A stretch of 64,000 nucleotides of DNA from Salinicola halophilus (GTDB lineage Bacteria; Pseudomonadota; Gammaproteobacteria; Pseudomonadales; Halomonadaceae). Each line of letters starts with the position of its first letter. The first letter of the stretch is position 1. The stretch covers positions 1,133,314 to 1,197,313 of the forward strand of contig NZ_PZJV01000001.1 of the NCBI RefSeq assembly GCF_003206155.1, given 5' to 3'. The notes under the pieces are model-generated. The model did no database searches. It was given only the letters and a program-made list of their open reading frames with translations, and had not been told where the DNA came from. Positions 1-10,009 of this stretch are shown in pieces. The translations under genes and the position numbers were made by a program.

Positions 1-41
1 CAGCGGTTTCTTCGTGAGAGACCAATGACGGTGAGCGCGGC

Positions 42-854
42 CTACAGTGCCCGGCGAAGCTGCTCACGCAGTGCCCGTGTCTCCGGCGTGACACCCCGCC
101 ACAGCGCGAACGACGCCGCGGCCTGCTCGATCAGCATGCCGAGTCCGTCGAGGGTTCGTGCGCCGCGATCGCCAGCCCAGCGCAGAAACACCGTCGGTTC
201 GGCGGCATACATCATGTCGTAAGCGACACCCCCGTCGAGGAAGAGGTCGTCGGGCAGCGGCGGCAGGTCGCCGGCGAGGCTCGCGCTGGTCGCGTTGATC
301 ACCACGTCGAACGGCCCCGTGACGTCTTCGAAGCCGCATCCGTCGATTTCACCGCACTCGGCGAAGAGTTCGGCGAGCGCGCGCGCCTTTGCCACCGTGC
401 GGTTGGCGATCGTCAAGGAGGTGACGTTCGCCGCCAGCAGCGGCTCGATCACGCCCCGCGAGGCGCCCCCCGCCCCCAGCAGCAGCACGCGCGCGCCGTC
501 GAGCGGTGCCGCGTGAAACGCGAGATCGCGTACCAGCCCGACGCCATCGGTGGTATCGCCGTGGGTGGCGCCGTCGGCGTCGACGCTGAGCGTATTGACG
601 GCGCCGGCGAGTCGCGCCCTGGCGGTGAGCGTATCCGCCAGTTCGAACGCCGCCTCCTTGAACGGTACGGTGACGTTGGCACCAGAGCCGCCCTCGGCGA
701 CGAAGCGTCGCCAGGCACCGGCGAAATCCGCTTTCGGTGCCTCGATCGCCGCGTAGCGCATCGCCTCACCGGTCTGCTCGGCGAAGGCGGCGTGGATAGT
801 CGGCGAGCGGGAGTGGCCGATCGGGTTGCCGAAGACGGCGTAGCGGTCTGTCAT
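42..854 (-). CDS. aroE: Shikimate dehydrogenase AroE
   Basis: NADPH-dependent reduction of 3-dehydroshikimate to shikimate in the cytoplasmic aromatic amino acid pathway. The 270-residue product matches the usual AroE length (about 270). It starts MTDRYAVFGNPIGHSRSP, the family's substrate-binding N-terminus. Catalytic Lys66 (NVTVPFKEAAF) and Asp103 (TTDG) are present, and the NADP loop GAGGASRG lies at 127-134. The reading frame is open 30 codons further upstream, but an AGGAGT ribosome site precedes the ATG at 854 and the family starts there. It follows hemF by 7 bp, so tsaC-hemF-aroE is probably one transcript, as in Pseudomonas. Confidence 0.97.
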   Translation of the reverse strand: MTDRYAVFGNPIGHSRSPTIHAAFAEQTGEAMRYAAIEAPKADFAGAWRRFVAEGGSGANVTVPFKEAAFELADTLTARARLAGAVNTLSVDADGATHGDTTDGVGLVRDLAFHAAPLDGARVLLLGAGGASRGVIEPLLAANVTSLTIANRTVAKARALAELFAECGEIDGCGFEDVTGPFDVVINATSASLAGDLPPLPDDLFLDGGVAYDMMYAAEPTVFLRWAGDRGARTLDGLGMLIEQAAASFALWRGVTPETRALREQLRRAL

Positions 855-861
855 CGAAACA

Positions 862-1905
<1,044 letters not shown>

Positions 1906-2472
1906 TCACTCGCGAAGCGTTCGATCGCTTGCGAGATCGCGGATGGTGCTGGGGCGATCGCGGCCGCCAAGGGCCCCCTCGACCACGACATCCACCGCGT
2001 CGCCGAAGAGCGCGCGGACGGCGTCGCGGCTCATCGCCGGCGGTTCACCGGCGCGGTTGGCCGAGGTCGAGACCAGCGCCCCGCCCCAGGCCGCACAAAG
2101 TCTGCGTACCAGCGGATGATCGCTAACGCGCACGGCAAGCGTGGGATGCCTGCCGCGCAGCAGCGTCTGGGCGTGGCCGTTATCGGGAATCAGCCAGGTA
2201 TTGGGGCCGGGCCAGCTCGCCTCGAGCCGCCCGCGAGCCTCGGCGTCGATACCGGCGAGCCAGGGCTCGAGCTGGGCGATTTCGCCGGCGATGAGAATCA
2301 GCCCCTTGTCGCTGGCGCGCCCCTTCAGCGAGATCAGTCGCGACAGCGCCGTGGCATCGTCAGGATCACAGCCAAGCCCCCACACCCCTTCGGTGGGATA
2401 GGCGATCACCCCGCCCTGCTCGAGCGCGGCCACCGCCGCCGCCATGGATTCGCCGTCTGAACTCTCGCGCAT
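1906..2472 (-). CDS. tsaC: Threonylcarbamoyl-AMP synthase TsaC (YrdC/Sua5 family)
   Basis: Makes threonylcarbamoyl-AMP from threonine, bicarbonate and ATP, the first step of t6A37 modification in tRNAs reading ANN codons. It has 188 residues, as in the short TsaC form without the Sua5 C-terminal domain. Recognisable segments are the N-terminal GGVIAYPTEGVWGLGCD, KGRASDKGLILIAG (the K/R-rich nucleotide site), WPGPNTWLIP, LAVRVSDHP and the C-terminal LVSTSANRAGEPP. It is first in the minus-strand run tsaC-hemF-aroE. It also links functionally to tcdA at 50.4 kb, which makes the cyclic ct6A derivative. Confidence 0.96.
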   Translation of the reverse strand: MRESSDGESMAAAVAALEQGGVIAYPTEGVWGLGCDPDDATALSRLISLKGRASDKGLILIAGEIAQLEPWLAGIDAEARGRLEASWPGPNTWLIPDNGHAQTLLRGRHPTLAVRVSDHPLVRRLCAAWGGALVSTSANRAGEPPAMSRDAVRALFGDAVDVVVEGALGGRDRPSTIRDLASDRTLRE

Positions 2473-2590
2473 ACCCCAATCCCGTCGAATCGATCATCGT
2501 TACGAACGCGTCACGACGCGCCTCGTGAAGCCCGCGCCTCGTGGAGCACGCCCGCGCCGCCTCGTTGGCGGGATCTTAACATGCGTGACG

Positions 2591-2618
2591 GCGACGCTTG
2601 GGCGTGCCCAAGCGTCGC
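2591..2618. promoter_or_regulatory. Perfect 12-bp inverted repeat in the tsaC/phosphatase divergent region
   Basis: The arms GCGACGCTTGGG and CCCAAGCGTCGC are perfectly complementary and flank a 4-base CGTG loop. The site lies between divergent genes (tsaC leftward, acid phosphatase rightward). No T-run follows on either strand, so a terminator is unlikely; an operator or RNA hairpin are the alternatives. The right arm runs into the 23-bp tandem repeat that begins at 2613. Confidence 0.5.
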
Positions 2619-2681
2619 ACCTGCCCAGCGGATCGCGTCGCACCTGCACAGCGGATCGCGTCACACCTGCTCCACGCTGTA
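2613..2681. repeat. 23-bp tandem repeat, three copies
   Basis: Three head-to-tail units begin at 2613, 2636 and 2659. Units 1 and 2 differ by one base (CGTCGCACCTGC followed by CCAGCGGATCG or ACAGCGGATCG); unit 3 (from CGTCACACCTGC) is degenerate at its end. The repeat lies upstream of the class C phosphatase gene. No coding use is evident. Confidence 0.8.
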
Positions 2682-2756
2682 AGACTGGCGAGCGGCGCCG
2701 TCGATGACCATAGTGAGACGTCGAAGTCACCCGACATCGCGAACGAGGAGTGATCG

Positions 2757-3620
2757 ATGCCCCGCCCTTCCCTACCCCACCGAATGACGTCGCAGTCGAC
2801 ATGGGTCCGCTCGCTGGCCGGTCTGATCTGCGCCGGCGCGCTCACCGCCTGTGCGCAGCCGCCGGCCCAGCCGCCGGCACCAGCGCCTGCGCTTTCCGAT
2901 GAACTGGTCATGGCAACGGCCTGGATGCAGACCGCCGGCGAGTACGCCGCGCTCAGCCATCAGGCCTTCAATCTGGCGCGCATGAATCTCGATCGTGCAC
3001 TGGCGGCGGATGACGGGACGCGTCGACCGGCGATCATCGTCGATGTCGACGAGACGGTGCTCGACAACTCCCCCTATCAGGCGTGGCTGATCGCCAGCGG
3101 CGAGAACTACCAGAGCGACACCTGGCATCAGTGGGTCGAGCGGGCGAGCGCCCAACCGATGCCCGGGGCGAGTGAATTCCTGGACTATGCAGCGACTCGC
3201 GACGTGGAGATCTTCTACGTCACCAACCGCCGCGACAGCGAGACCGAAGCGACGCTCGCCAACCTGCAGCGGGCCGGCTTCCCCGACGCCAACGCCGAGC
3301 ACTTCCTGCCGCGCACCGATTCCAGCGACAAGACCGCACGCCGACAGCGGGTAGCGCAGTCCCACTGGATCGTGCTCCTGATGGGGGACAACCTAGGCGA
3401 TTTCTCGGCGGGATTCGATCGCGAAAGCGCTGAGGCGCGCCGTGCGGCGGTCGATGCCCAGGCCAATGCCTTCGGCGCGCGCTATATCGTGCTGCCGAAC
3501 CCGGCCTACGGCGCCTGGGAGGGCGCGATCTACGGCAACGACTTCAGCCTCGACGACGACGAAAAGGCCCGAGCACGGCGCAACCATCTTGAAGCCTGGG
3601 GTGGGCCGACCACGCCCTGA
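2757..3620 (+). CDS. Class C acid phosphatase, lipoprotein e(P4) family
   Basis: HAD-superfamily phosphomonoesterase/5'-nucleotidase, probably a membrane lipoprotein that strips phosphate from external nucleotides (NMN, NAD fragments, AMP) for uptake. Residues 17-32 form a lipoprotein signal with lipobox LTAC (Cys32). The HAD nucleophile motif DVDETVLDN begins at Asp96; motif II is the FYVTNRR segment and motif III includes MGDNLGDFS. The 287-aa length suits the family. A GAGGAG site precedes the ATG. The gene points opposite to its neighbours tsaC and dprA, which are contiguous in related genomes, and has tandem repeats on both sides, so it looks like an insertion into the conserved block. 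Confidence 0.92.
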   Translation: MPRPSLPHRMTSQSTWVRSLAGLICAGALTACAQPPAQPPAPAPALSDELVMATAWMQTAGEYAALSHQAFNLARMNLDRALAADDGTRRPAIIVDVDETVLDNSPYQAWLIASGENYQSDTWHQWVERASAQPMPGASEFLDYAATRDVEIFYVTNRRDSETEATLANLQRAGFPDANAEHFLPRTDSSDKTARRQRVAQSHWIVLLMGDNLGDFSAGFDRESAEARRAAVDAQANAFGARYIVLPNPAYGAWEGAIYGNDFSLDDDEKARARRNHLEAWGGPTTP

Positions 3621-3644
3621 CCACAAAGGCCGAGCGTCCGTGCG

Positions 3645-3708
3645 GTCGAGCAGTCGAGCAGTCGAGCGGTCGAGCGGTCGAGCGGTCGAGCGGTCGAGCG
3701 GTCGAGCG
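3645..3708. repeat. 8-bp tandem repeat GTCGAGCR, eight copies
   Basis: Eight perfect head-to-tail octamers start at 3645. The first two read GTCGAGCA and the other six GTCGAGCG. The array fills most of the gap between the convergent phosphatase (stop at 3620) and dprA (stop at 3714). The unit length and near identity make it a likely slippage-prone locus. It has no spacers, so it is not a CRISPR. Confidence 0.95.
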
Positions 3709-3713
3709 TCGAT

Positions 3714-4859
3714 TCAGCCTCGGCGCCGCACCCAGCCGCCGCTGGTCTGGGCCACGCGGCCCTCGAGCTCCAGTTCCAGCAGGGCGAGCTGGAGCTCCCC
3801 CACGCCCTGACCGGTGGCATCGACCAGCAGATCCACCGGCGTTGGGGCGTCGCTGAGATGGGCCAGCAGCGGCGAGCGTGCCGACTCGTCGACAGAGGAC
3901 GTCTCGGCCGCAGCAACGCCGTCGCCGGTCATGCCATCGGCCCTGTCATTCGGTACCGGGCTTGCCGCCCAGTGCCCGAGTTCAGCCAGAATGTCCTCGA
4001 TCTCTCGCACCAGCGCCGCCTCGCCGCGCTGAATCAGGCGTAGGCAGCCGCTGGCCTGAGGATTATGGATCGAGCCGGGAATCGCGAAGACCTCACGGCC
4101 CTGCTCGAGTCCCAGCCGGGCACTGATCAGCGAGCCGCTCTTCTCGGCCGCCTCCACTACCAGCACGCCCAGCGATAGCCCGGTGACGAGACGATTACGT
4201 CGAGGAAAGAACCGAGCATGCGCCCGGGTTTCGGCCGGATGCTCGGAGAGCAGCAGCCCGCCCTGTTCCACCAGCGCCCGATAGAGCCCGGCATGTCGCG
4301 GCGGATAGATCACCTCCACGCCGCAGCCGAGCACGCCCACCGTTCGCCCGCCCGCTTGAAGCGCCGCGTGCTGGGCGATGCCATCGACCCCCAGCGCCAT
4401 GCCGCTGACCACGCCGAAGCCGCGGGTCACCAGCTCGCGGGCGAAGCTCGCGGCGTTGTCCCGACCCTCCCGTGTGGGCCGGCGCGTCCCCACCATGGCA
4501 AGCGACGGCGGCGCGAGTGCCGCGAGATCCCCCTTGGCCCAGAGTACGACGGGCGGGTCGGGAAGCTGATCGAGCAGCGCGGGCCAAGCCGGGTGGCCGG
4601 GGTACAGCAGATGGTGATCCGAGCTCGCCGCCTCCCAGGCCAGCGCCGTGTCGATCTCTTCGGCGAGCGAACTCTTGTCGGGGTGATCGAGCCAGAGCCG
4701 CAGCGACTGCGCCAGTGACGCCGGCAGTGCCGCCAGCCAGCCGTGGGGCCAGCCGGGTTCGCCGGTCTCGCGCCAGCGAGCGATCAGCGGGGCGAGCCGG
4801 CCCGGCCCCAGCCCGGGTATCGCGCGAAGCGCCAGCCAGTCCGCCGGTCGCAGGCTCAC
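3714..4859 (-). CDS. dprA: DNA-processing protein DprA (canonical chromosomal copy)
   Basis: Loads RecA on incoming single-stranded DNA during natural transformation. The 381-residue protein has an N-terminal helix-hairpin-helix/SAM-like part (RAIPGLGPGRLAPLI), a Rossmann-like core with MVGTRRPTREG, GFGVVSGMALGVDGIAQHAA and FFPRRNRLVTGLSLGVLVVEA, and a C-terminal winged-helix/DML1-like domain after a low-complexity linker. The core motifs are intact, unlike the divergent DprA-like gene in the AT-rich island at 35.7-36.8 kb. It overlaps the upstream LysM gene by 4 nt (ATGA), so the two are translationally coupled, and convergently faces the phosphatase. Confidence 0.96.
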   Translation of the reverse strand: MSLRPADWLALRAIPGLGPGRLAPLIARWRETGEPGWPHGWLAALPASLAQSLRLWLDHPDKSSLAEEIDTALAWEAASSDHHLLYPGHPAWPALLDQLPDPPVVLWAKGDLAALAPPSLAMVGTRRPTREGRDNAASFARELVTRGFGVVSGMALGVDGIAQHAALQAGGRTVGVLGCGVEVIYPPRHAGLYRALVEQGGLLLSEHPAETRAHARFFPRRNRLVTGLSLGVLVVEAAEKSGSLISARLGLEQGREVFAIPGSIHNPQASGCLRLIQRGEAALVREIEDILAELGHWAASPVPNDRADGMTGDGVAAAETSSVDESARSPLLAHLSDAPTPVDLLVDATGQGVGELQLALLELELEGRVAQTSGGWVRRRG

Positions 4860-5962
4860 GGTGCCACCTCGCCCGCGAGCGTCGTGCGCAGATCCCGCGG
4901 CACGACCAGCCGATCCCCCACCGACAGCGGCTGAGACGCGCGCATCACCAGCGCATAGCTCACCCGCTCGAAGACGCGAAAGACCATCACCGCCCCGGCT
5001 TCGATATCCGGCAATGTGACGACGCTCTCCCGATGATCGTCGCGAACCCGCTCCCCCTGGCGCATCGCCTGCAGCACGTGCCCGACCTCGAGACCGTCGC
5101 GACGGCCACGATCCAGCGTAATGACGTCCAATCGCCCCACGTAGCGCACTCCTCCCGGGGCGTCGATCAGCGTGGCGACGACTGGAGCGCTCGGCGCCCG
5201 CGGCGCGAACTGCGTGGCGATGCCCCCCTCGTCGAGCGCGAGCAGGAAGTCGCCGCCGCGAATCTCCTGGACCGCGTCGAGCACCGCCAGTTCGCCGACG
5301 CTTTCGAGGTTGCGGCGCACTCGTGCCCGGCCGAGCCGGTGCAGCTCGAGCCCGAGAAATTCGCCGCTGCTGGCATCGTGATAGCGTGCCCCAGGGCGAT
5401 AGATACCCAGCACGCTGCCCTCCGCCGGCAGCCCGCCGTTGGCATAGAGCCTGTCCCCCGGACCGCTGAGAAGGCGCTGTGAATCGCCCGCGACCACGGT
5501 GGGCGCGCCGTCGAGAACACCGGGATCGACCACCTGATAGGCCGACAGAAATACCCGCACGTGCTCGAGCGGCAGCCCCGGTACCGCGTCGCGCGCCGGC
5601 GCCCGGCGCACACCGGGCGAGAGCGTCACCGTCTCGCCGCGACCGCGATCGAGAGAGATCCGCGGTCGCGACGCGTTGCCGTCGAGCACGATGACGTCAC
5701 CGGCGAAGAGCCGATCCGGCGAGGCGATGGCCGGATTGGTCGCCATCAGCTCCCGCCAGCGCCAGGGTTGCTCGAGAAAGCGCGCGGCGATGCCCCAGAG
5801 AGTATCGCCCTTGCGCACCGTGTACTGCGCCGGGGCATCGGGCTTGAGCGTCAGCGCCTGGACACCCGGCGTCATCACACCGGATGCCATCAGCAGAAAC
5901 AGCAGCGCAGCGGCGCGAAACCGGCGCCGACCGCCAGGGACGACGGGGAAACGTGAGTGCAT
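4856..5962 (-). CDS. Secreted LysM-domain protein (PA0020-like)
   Basis: Envelope protein expected to bind peptidoglycan. It begins with a basic stretch and a hydrophobic signal segment (AAALLFLLMASGVMTPGVQA, residues 17-36), then a LysM domain at about 46-93 (YTVRKGDTLWGIAARFL ... FAGDVIVL). The remaining roughly 270 residues are the conserved partner domain seen in the Pseudomonas homologue next to dprA and def. I place the start at ATG 5962 (368 aa) because the signal follows directly. ATG 5983 and a longer frame to 6061 are open but give no good ribosome site or signal. It is coupled to dprA by a 4-nt overlap and divergent from def. Confidence 0.85.
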   Translation of the reverse strand: MHSRFPVVPGGRRRFRAAALLFLLMASGVMTPGVQALTLKPDAPAQYTVRKGDTLWGIAARFLEQPWRWRELMATNPAIASPDRLFAGDVIVLDGNASRPRISLDRGRGETVTLSPGVRRAPARDAVPGLPLEHVRVFLSAYQVVDPGVLDGAPTVVAGDSQRLLSGPGDRLYANGGLPAEGSVLGIYRPGARYHDASSGEFLGLELHRLGRARVRRNLESVGELAVLDAVQEIRGGDFLLALDEGGIATQFAPRAPSAPVVATLIDAPGGVRYVGRLDVITLDRGRRDGLEVGHVLQAMRQGERVRDDHRESVVTLPDIEAGAVMVFRVFERVSYALVMRASQPLSVGDRLVVPRDLRTTLAGEVAP

Positions 5963-6068
5963 GAGCGGGTCTCGATAGCGCATTGCCCAGTAGATCGGCG
6001 CTCCGGCCAAAGACTTGAACGGTCGAGTGGCCCACACCGAGCACGCTCGGCTTCGAGACACGCAAGGT

Positions 6069-6096
6069 TTGAGAACCGCGGCACCCGGCTTACAAT
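6069..6096 (+). promoter_or_regulatory. Sigma-70 promoter for def
   Basis: TTGAGA (6069-6074) and TACAAT (6091-6096) are separated by 16 bp, 40 bp before the def ATG, in the divergent space between the LysM gene and def. Both hexamers are close to consensus. Confidence 0.7.
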
Positions 6097-6135
6097 GGCG
6101 GGCTACTTCACTACCTGCCGACGGGCGTCCACGCT

Positions 6136-6648
6136 ATGGCCATCAGAACCATCCTCGAATATCCCGATCCACGTCTGCGGACCCAGGCCGCGCCGGTCGA
6201 GCAGGTCGACGACGCGATTCGTGCCCTGGTCGACGACATGATCGAGACCATGTACGACGCCTCGGGCATCGGGCTGGCGGCCACCCAGGTCGACGTGCAC
6301 CAGCGGGTGATCGTGATGGACGTCAGCGACGATCGCAGCTCGCCGCTGGTGCTGATCAACCCGCGCTACGAGCCGCTCGACGACGAACGCCAGCCGCTGC
6401 AGGAAGGCTGCCTGTCGATTCCCGACTACTACGCCGAGGTGCCCCGCGCCCTTCGCGTGCGGCTCAACGCCACCGACCGCGACGGCAAGGATTACGAGCT
6501 CGACGCCGACGGCCTGCTGGCGCACTGCATCCAGCACGAGTGCGACCATCTCGAGGGCGTGCTGTTCGTCGACTACCTCTCGCCGCTCAAGCGCGACCGC
6601 GTGCTCAAGAAGATGCAGAAACGCCAGCGTCAGGATCAGAACGCCTGA
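6136..6648 (+). CDS. def: Peptide deformylase Def
   Basis: Fe(II)/Zn metalloenzyme that removes the formyl group from the initiator methionine of nascent proteins. All three family motifs are intact: GIGLAATQ (44-51), EGCLS with metal ligand Cys92, and HECDH with ligands His134 and His138 and catalytic Glu135. The 170-aa length is normal. The ribosome site is weak, but the ATG begins the conserved [15 protein letters not shown]. It heads the def-fmt-rsmB block. Confidence 0.98.
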   Translation: MAIRTILEYPDPRLRTQAAPVEQVDDAIRALVDDMIETMYDASGIGLAATQVDVHQRVIVMDVSDDRSSPLVLINPRYEPLDDERQPLQEGCLSIPDYYAEVPRALRVRLNATDRDGKDYELDADGLLAHCIQHECDHLEGVLFVDYLSPLKRDRVLKKMQKRQRQDQNA

Positions 6649-6687
6649 CGCGCGACGCTCGTCGTCGACGCCGTCTGAAACGCGTAC

Positions 6688-6717
6688 CGGGCCGGTCATC
6701 GCTGCGATGCCGGCCCG
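6688..6717 (+). terminator. Hairpin between def and fmt
   Basis: An 8-bp stem CGGGCCGG/CCGGCCCG encloses a further CATCG/CGATG stem, with one bulged T. The following sequence is only moderately T-rich (CGTGCGTTTCTC), so it may attenuate rather than stop transcription from def into fmt. Confidence 0.45.
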
Positions 6718-6802
6718 CGTGCGTTTCTCGCGATCCCGCACCGAATCCGGTCCAGGCCCGTAGCCTGCGCGCCCCCCCATTCCGACACAGGAACCCCGCC
6801 GC

Positions 6803-7801
6803 ATGAGCGACCGCTCCGACGCCCTGCGTATCGTCTTCGCCGGCACCCCCGACTTCGCCGCCGAGAGTCTGGCCGCGCTGCTCGCCTCGCGCCATCGCGT
6901 GGTCGGCGTCTACACCCAGCCCGACCGCCCCGCCGGTCGCGGACGCAAGCTGACGCCGAGCCCGGTCAAACGCCTCGCCCTCGAGCACGGCCTGCCGGTC
7001 GAGCAGCCCGAGACGCTCAAGGACGAAGACGCCCGCGCCCGCCTCGCCGCGTTCGAGGCCGATGTAATGGTCGTGGTGGCCTACGGCCTGCTGCTGCCGC
7101 AGGCGGTGCTGGAGATTCCGCGGCTCGGCTGTCTCAACGTCCACGCCTCGCTGCTGCCGCGCTGGCGCGGTGCGGCGCCCATCCAGCGCGCCATCGAGGT
7201 GGGCGACACCGAAACCGGCATCACCTTGATGCAGATGGACGCCGGCCTCGACACCGGGGCGAGCCTCGTCACCGCTCGCACGCCGATCGAGGCCGACACC
7301 ACCGGCGGCTCGCTTCACGACACGCTGGCCGCCCTCGGCGGCAGGACGCTGGTCGACGGCCTGGATGCGCTGAGCGAAGGACGGCTCACGCCAACGCCGC
7401 AGCCGGATGCCGGCGTCACCTACGCCGCCAAGCTCTCCAAGGCCGAGGCCGAGCTCGACTTCAGCCGACCTGCCGCCGAACTCGCCAGCCGCGTGCGCGC
7501 CTTCAACCCCTGGCCGGTCGCCTGGACGCGACTGGATGGCGAGACGCTGCGGGTGTGGCTCGCCGAGCCCGAAGCGAGCGTCGTCACCTCTCAGCCGAGT
7601 GAACCGGGCACGCTGCTCGCACCGGCGGGCGATGCGCTGCGCGTCGCCTGCGGCGAGACGGGAAGCGACGTCCTGCGTGTCACACGACTGCAGCTGCCGG
7701 GCGGTAAGCCGCTGCCCGCCCGGGATCTACTCAACGCCAATCATCCACGGCTCGCACCGGGCCAGCGCTTCGGCCACCCCGCTCAGGAGACACCGACTTG
7801 A
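6803..7801 (+). CDS. fmt: Methionyl-tRNA formyltransferase Fmt
   Basis: Transfers formyl from 10-formyl-THF to Met-tRNA(fMet); partner of Def in the initiator formylation cycle. The 332-aa protein starts with the formyltransferase Rossmann fold ([18 protein letters not shown]) and carries the active-site block [18 protein letters not shown] with its catalytic Asn/His environment, then a C-terminal OB-type tRNA-binding domain from about residue 210. Its stop overlaps the rsmB TTG start by 3 bases, so the two are translationally coupled. Confidence 0.97.
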   Translation: MSDRSDALRIVFAGTPDFAAESLAALLASRHRVVGVYTQPDRPAGRGRKLTPSPVKRLALEHGLPVEQPETLKDEDARARLAAFEADVMVVVAYGLLLPQAVLEIPRLGCLNVHASLLPRWRGAAPIQRAIEVGDTETGITLMQMDAGLDTGASLVTARTPIEADTTGGSLHDTLAALGGRTLVDGLDALSEGRLTPTPQPDAGVTYAAKLSKAEAELDFSRPAAELASRVRAFNPWPVAWTRLDGETLRVWLAEPEASVVTSQPSEPGTLLAPAGDALRVACGETGSDVLRVTRLQLPGGKPLPARDLLNANHPRLAPGQRFGHPAQETPT

Positions 7802-9153
7802 ATCAACCTCACTCCCGCCGAGGCAAGAACCGTATCAGCGACGCTCGCGCCGCCGCCGCCAGCCTGCTCTCGCCGGTGCTCAACGGCCAGGGCTCGCTCG
7901 CCACGCTCGACCAGCGTCTCTCCGGCATGGCGGTCAGCGAGCGCGACCGCGGCTTCGTCAAGGCGCTCTGCTTCGGTGTCTGCCGTACCTTTCCCCGACT
8001 CGACGCGCTCGCCAATGAACTGCTGCGTCAGCCGTTCAAGCAGCGCGATGCCGACGTCCAGGCCCTGCTGCTGCTGGGTCTCTACCAGCTGCTGTACATG
8101 CGCGTGCCCGCCCACGCCGCTGTCAGCGAGAGCGCTGGCGCCGCCAAGGCGCTGGGCAAGACGTGGGCGACACGGGTGCTCAACGGCTGCCTGCGCCGCT
8201 TCCAGCGTGAAGCCGCCACGCTCGAAGCGAAGGTCGACCGTGACGAGGCCGTGGCGGTGATGCACCCGGCCTGGCTGGTCGAGGCGCTGCGGACGGCGTG
8301 GCCGGACACCTGGCGCGAACTCTGTCTCGCCAACAACGAAGCCGGCCCGATGACGCTGCGGGTCAACCGTCGGCACGCCACTCGCGAGGCGTATCTCGAA
8401 CGCCTCGCCGCCGCGGGGATCGAGGCGGTGGCGTGCACGCACGCCGAGGCCGGCGTCACGCTTGCGACGCCGTTCGACGTCGAGCAGCTACCCGGCTTTG
8501 CCGACGGCGACGTCAGCGTGCAGGACGAAGCGGCCCAGCTCTCTGCCGATCTGCTCGCCCCGGCGCTGACCGATGCCTCCAATGCCAGGGTGCTCGACGC
8601 CTGCAGCGCGCCGGGCGGCAAGAGCGCGCATCTGCTGGAGCGCTTCGACATCGAACTCACCGCCGCCGACGTCGACGCCGAACGGCTGTCGCGGGTCGAG
8701 GCGACGCTCGAGCGGCTCGGCCTCTCCGCCGGGCTCGAGGCGGCCGATGCCAGCGCAAGCACCGATGAGACGACAGCGCCGTTCGATGCCATCCTGCTCG
8801 ACGCGCCCTGCTCCGGCACCGGCGTGATTCGGCGCCACCCGGATATCAAGCTGGCCCGACGCGAAAGCGACATCGTCGAACTCGCGGCGCTGCAGTCACG
8901 CCTGCTGGACGCGCTGTGGCAGCGTCTCGCCCCCGGCGGCACCCTGCTCTACGCCACCTGCTCGGTACTGCCGGCGGAGAACGCCGAACAGGTCGCCGCG
9001 TTTCTGGAGCGCACGCCGGATGCCACCGGCGACACGCCGACGGACGTCGAATGGGGCGTTACCGCCGGTGCGGGTCGCCAGCTTCTGGCGGCGCAGAACG
9101 GCCATGACGGCTTCTTCTACGCGCGGCTCGTCAAGACCGCCCGAACGACCTGA
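7798..9153 (+). CDS. rsmB: 16S rRNA m5C967 methyltransferase RsmB
   Basis: SAM-dependent methylation of C967 in 16S rRNA. It has an N-terminal NusB-like RNA-binding domain (about 1-150) and a C-terminal methyltransferase domain with the SAM loop [15 protein letters not shown], the catalytic motif [18 protein letters not shown] and the second cysteine motif [10 protein letters not shown]. The length of 451 aa is usual. Start choice: TTG at 7798, with AGGAG 8 bp upstream inside the end of fmt. No ATG near this point preserves the N-terminal domain. Confidence 0.96.
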   Translation: MNQPHSRRGKNRISDARAAAASLLSPVLNGQGSLATLDQRLSGMAVSERDRGFVKALCFGVCRTFPRLDALANELLRQPFKQRDADVQALLLLGLYQLLYMRVPAHAAVSESAGAAKALGKTWATRVLNGCLRRFQREAATLEAKVDRDEAVAVMHPAWLVEALRTAWPDTWRELCLANNEAGPMTLRVNRRHATREAYLERLAAAGIEAVACTHAEAGVTLATPFDVEQLPGFADGDVSVQDEAAQLSADLLAPALTDASNARVLDACSAPGGKSAHLLERFDIELTAADVDAERLSRVEATLERLGLSAGLEAADASASTDETTAPFDAILLDAPCSGTGVIRRHPDIKLARRESDIVELAALQSRLLDALWQRLAPGGTLLYATCSVLPAENAEQVAAFLERTPDATGDTPTDVEWGVTAGAGRQLLAAQNGHDGFFYARLVKTARTT

Positions 9154-9170
9154 GTTGCGCCCGGCCTGAC

Positions 9171-9199
9171 TTGCACCGGATGTAAAGGGCTCCGATACT
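9171..9199 (+). promoter_or_regulatory. Sigma-70 promoter for the nicotinamidase gene
   Basis: TTGCAC (9171-9176) and GATACT (9194-9199) are spaced by exactly 17 bp, about 40 bp before the ATG at 9241. Confidence 0.6.
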
Positions 9200-9240
9200 G
9201 AGCCGACACGCGACCGACGCGCCAGCGGGAGTTCTGCCAG

Positions 9241-9933
9241 ATGCACGACGAAGTCATCGATGAAAGCCCCGAACCGCAGACCCGACCCTCGACGCTCTCG
9301 CTCGAGGGTAGCGTTGCCGAAAGCGCGCTGATCGTGGTCGACGTCCAGCCGGACTTCATGCCCGGCGGGGCGCTCGCCTGCACCGAGGGCGATGCCATTC
9401 TGCCGGGTATCGAGTGGCTGCTTGCCCAGCATGCCTTCGGCCACGTGGTCGCAACGCAGGACTGGCACCCGGCCGAGCACGTCTCGTTCGCCTCGCGCCA
9501 CCCGCCGCATCAGCCGTTCGAGGCGATCGAGCACTTCGGTCACAGCCAGACGCTGTGGCCGGATCACTGCATTCAGAAGAGCGAAGGCGCCGCCCTCCAT
9601 CCCGCCATCGACTGGTCAGCCTGCGATGTCATCATCCGCAAGGGCACGCATCCGCAGATCGACTCCTACAGCGCGTTTCGCAACAACGTCGGCCCCGACG
9701 GGCAGCGCCCGGCGACGGGTCTGGCCGGGTGGCTGCGTGACCGGGGCGTCACCGACGTCTATCTTTGCGGACTGGCCCGCGATGTCTGCGTGCTATGGAC
9801 CGCCGAGGATGCCGTCGCCGCTGGCTTTCGCACCCACTTTCTGTGGTCGCTGACGCGGCCGGTCACCTTCGAGACCGATGCCGACACGCGCAGGCGGCTG
9901 GAAGCGCTGGAGGTCATCGTCGTCGACGACTGA
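9241..9933 (+). CDS. pncA: Nicotinamidase PncA (isochorismatase-like hydrolase)
   Basis: Deamidates nicotinamide to nicotinate in the NAD salvage pathway. The cysteine-hydrolase triad is visible: Asp34 (VVDVQPDF), Lys134 (IIRKGTHP) and Cys183 (GLARDVCV). The metal site is seen as QDWHPAEH (Asp74, His76, His80), and WPDHC is the usual substrate-pocket element. The 230-aa product is slightly long, with about 28 extra N-terminal residues before the conserved ALIVVDVQ; a ribosome site GGGAG supports the ATG at 9241. It is a single gene with its own promoter, followed by dodecin. Confidence 0.94.
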   Translation: MHDEVIDESPEPQTRPSTLSLEGSVAESALIVVDVQPDFMPGGALACTEGDAILPGIEWLLAQHAFGHVVATQDWHPAEHVSFASRHPPHQPFEAIEHFGHSQTLWPDHCIQKSEGAALHPAIDWSACDVIIRKGTHPQIDSYSAFRNNVGPDGQRPATGLAGWLRDRGVTDVYLCGLARDVCVLWTAEDAVAAGFRTHFLWSLTRPVTFETDADTRRRLEALEVIVVDD

Positions 9934-10009
9934 AGCGTGCCGACGGGACTGAGGCGCAGCAACGGTCTTCAGCCTTTTCATCTTTTCACCCCCACCCAAG
10001 GAGAGTCCC

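Noticed and set aside
2591-2618. Hairpin as a terminator for tsaC or the phosphatase
   Set aside because: It lies upstream of both divergent genes and lacks a T-run; described as a palindrome instead.
3645-3708. Possible CRISPR array
   Set aside because: Direct head-to-tail octamers without spacers; the same holds for the heptamer array at 61720.
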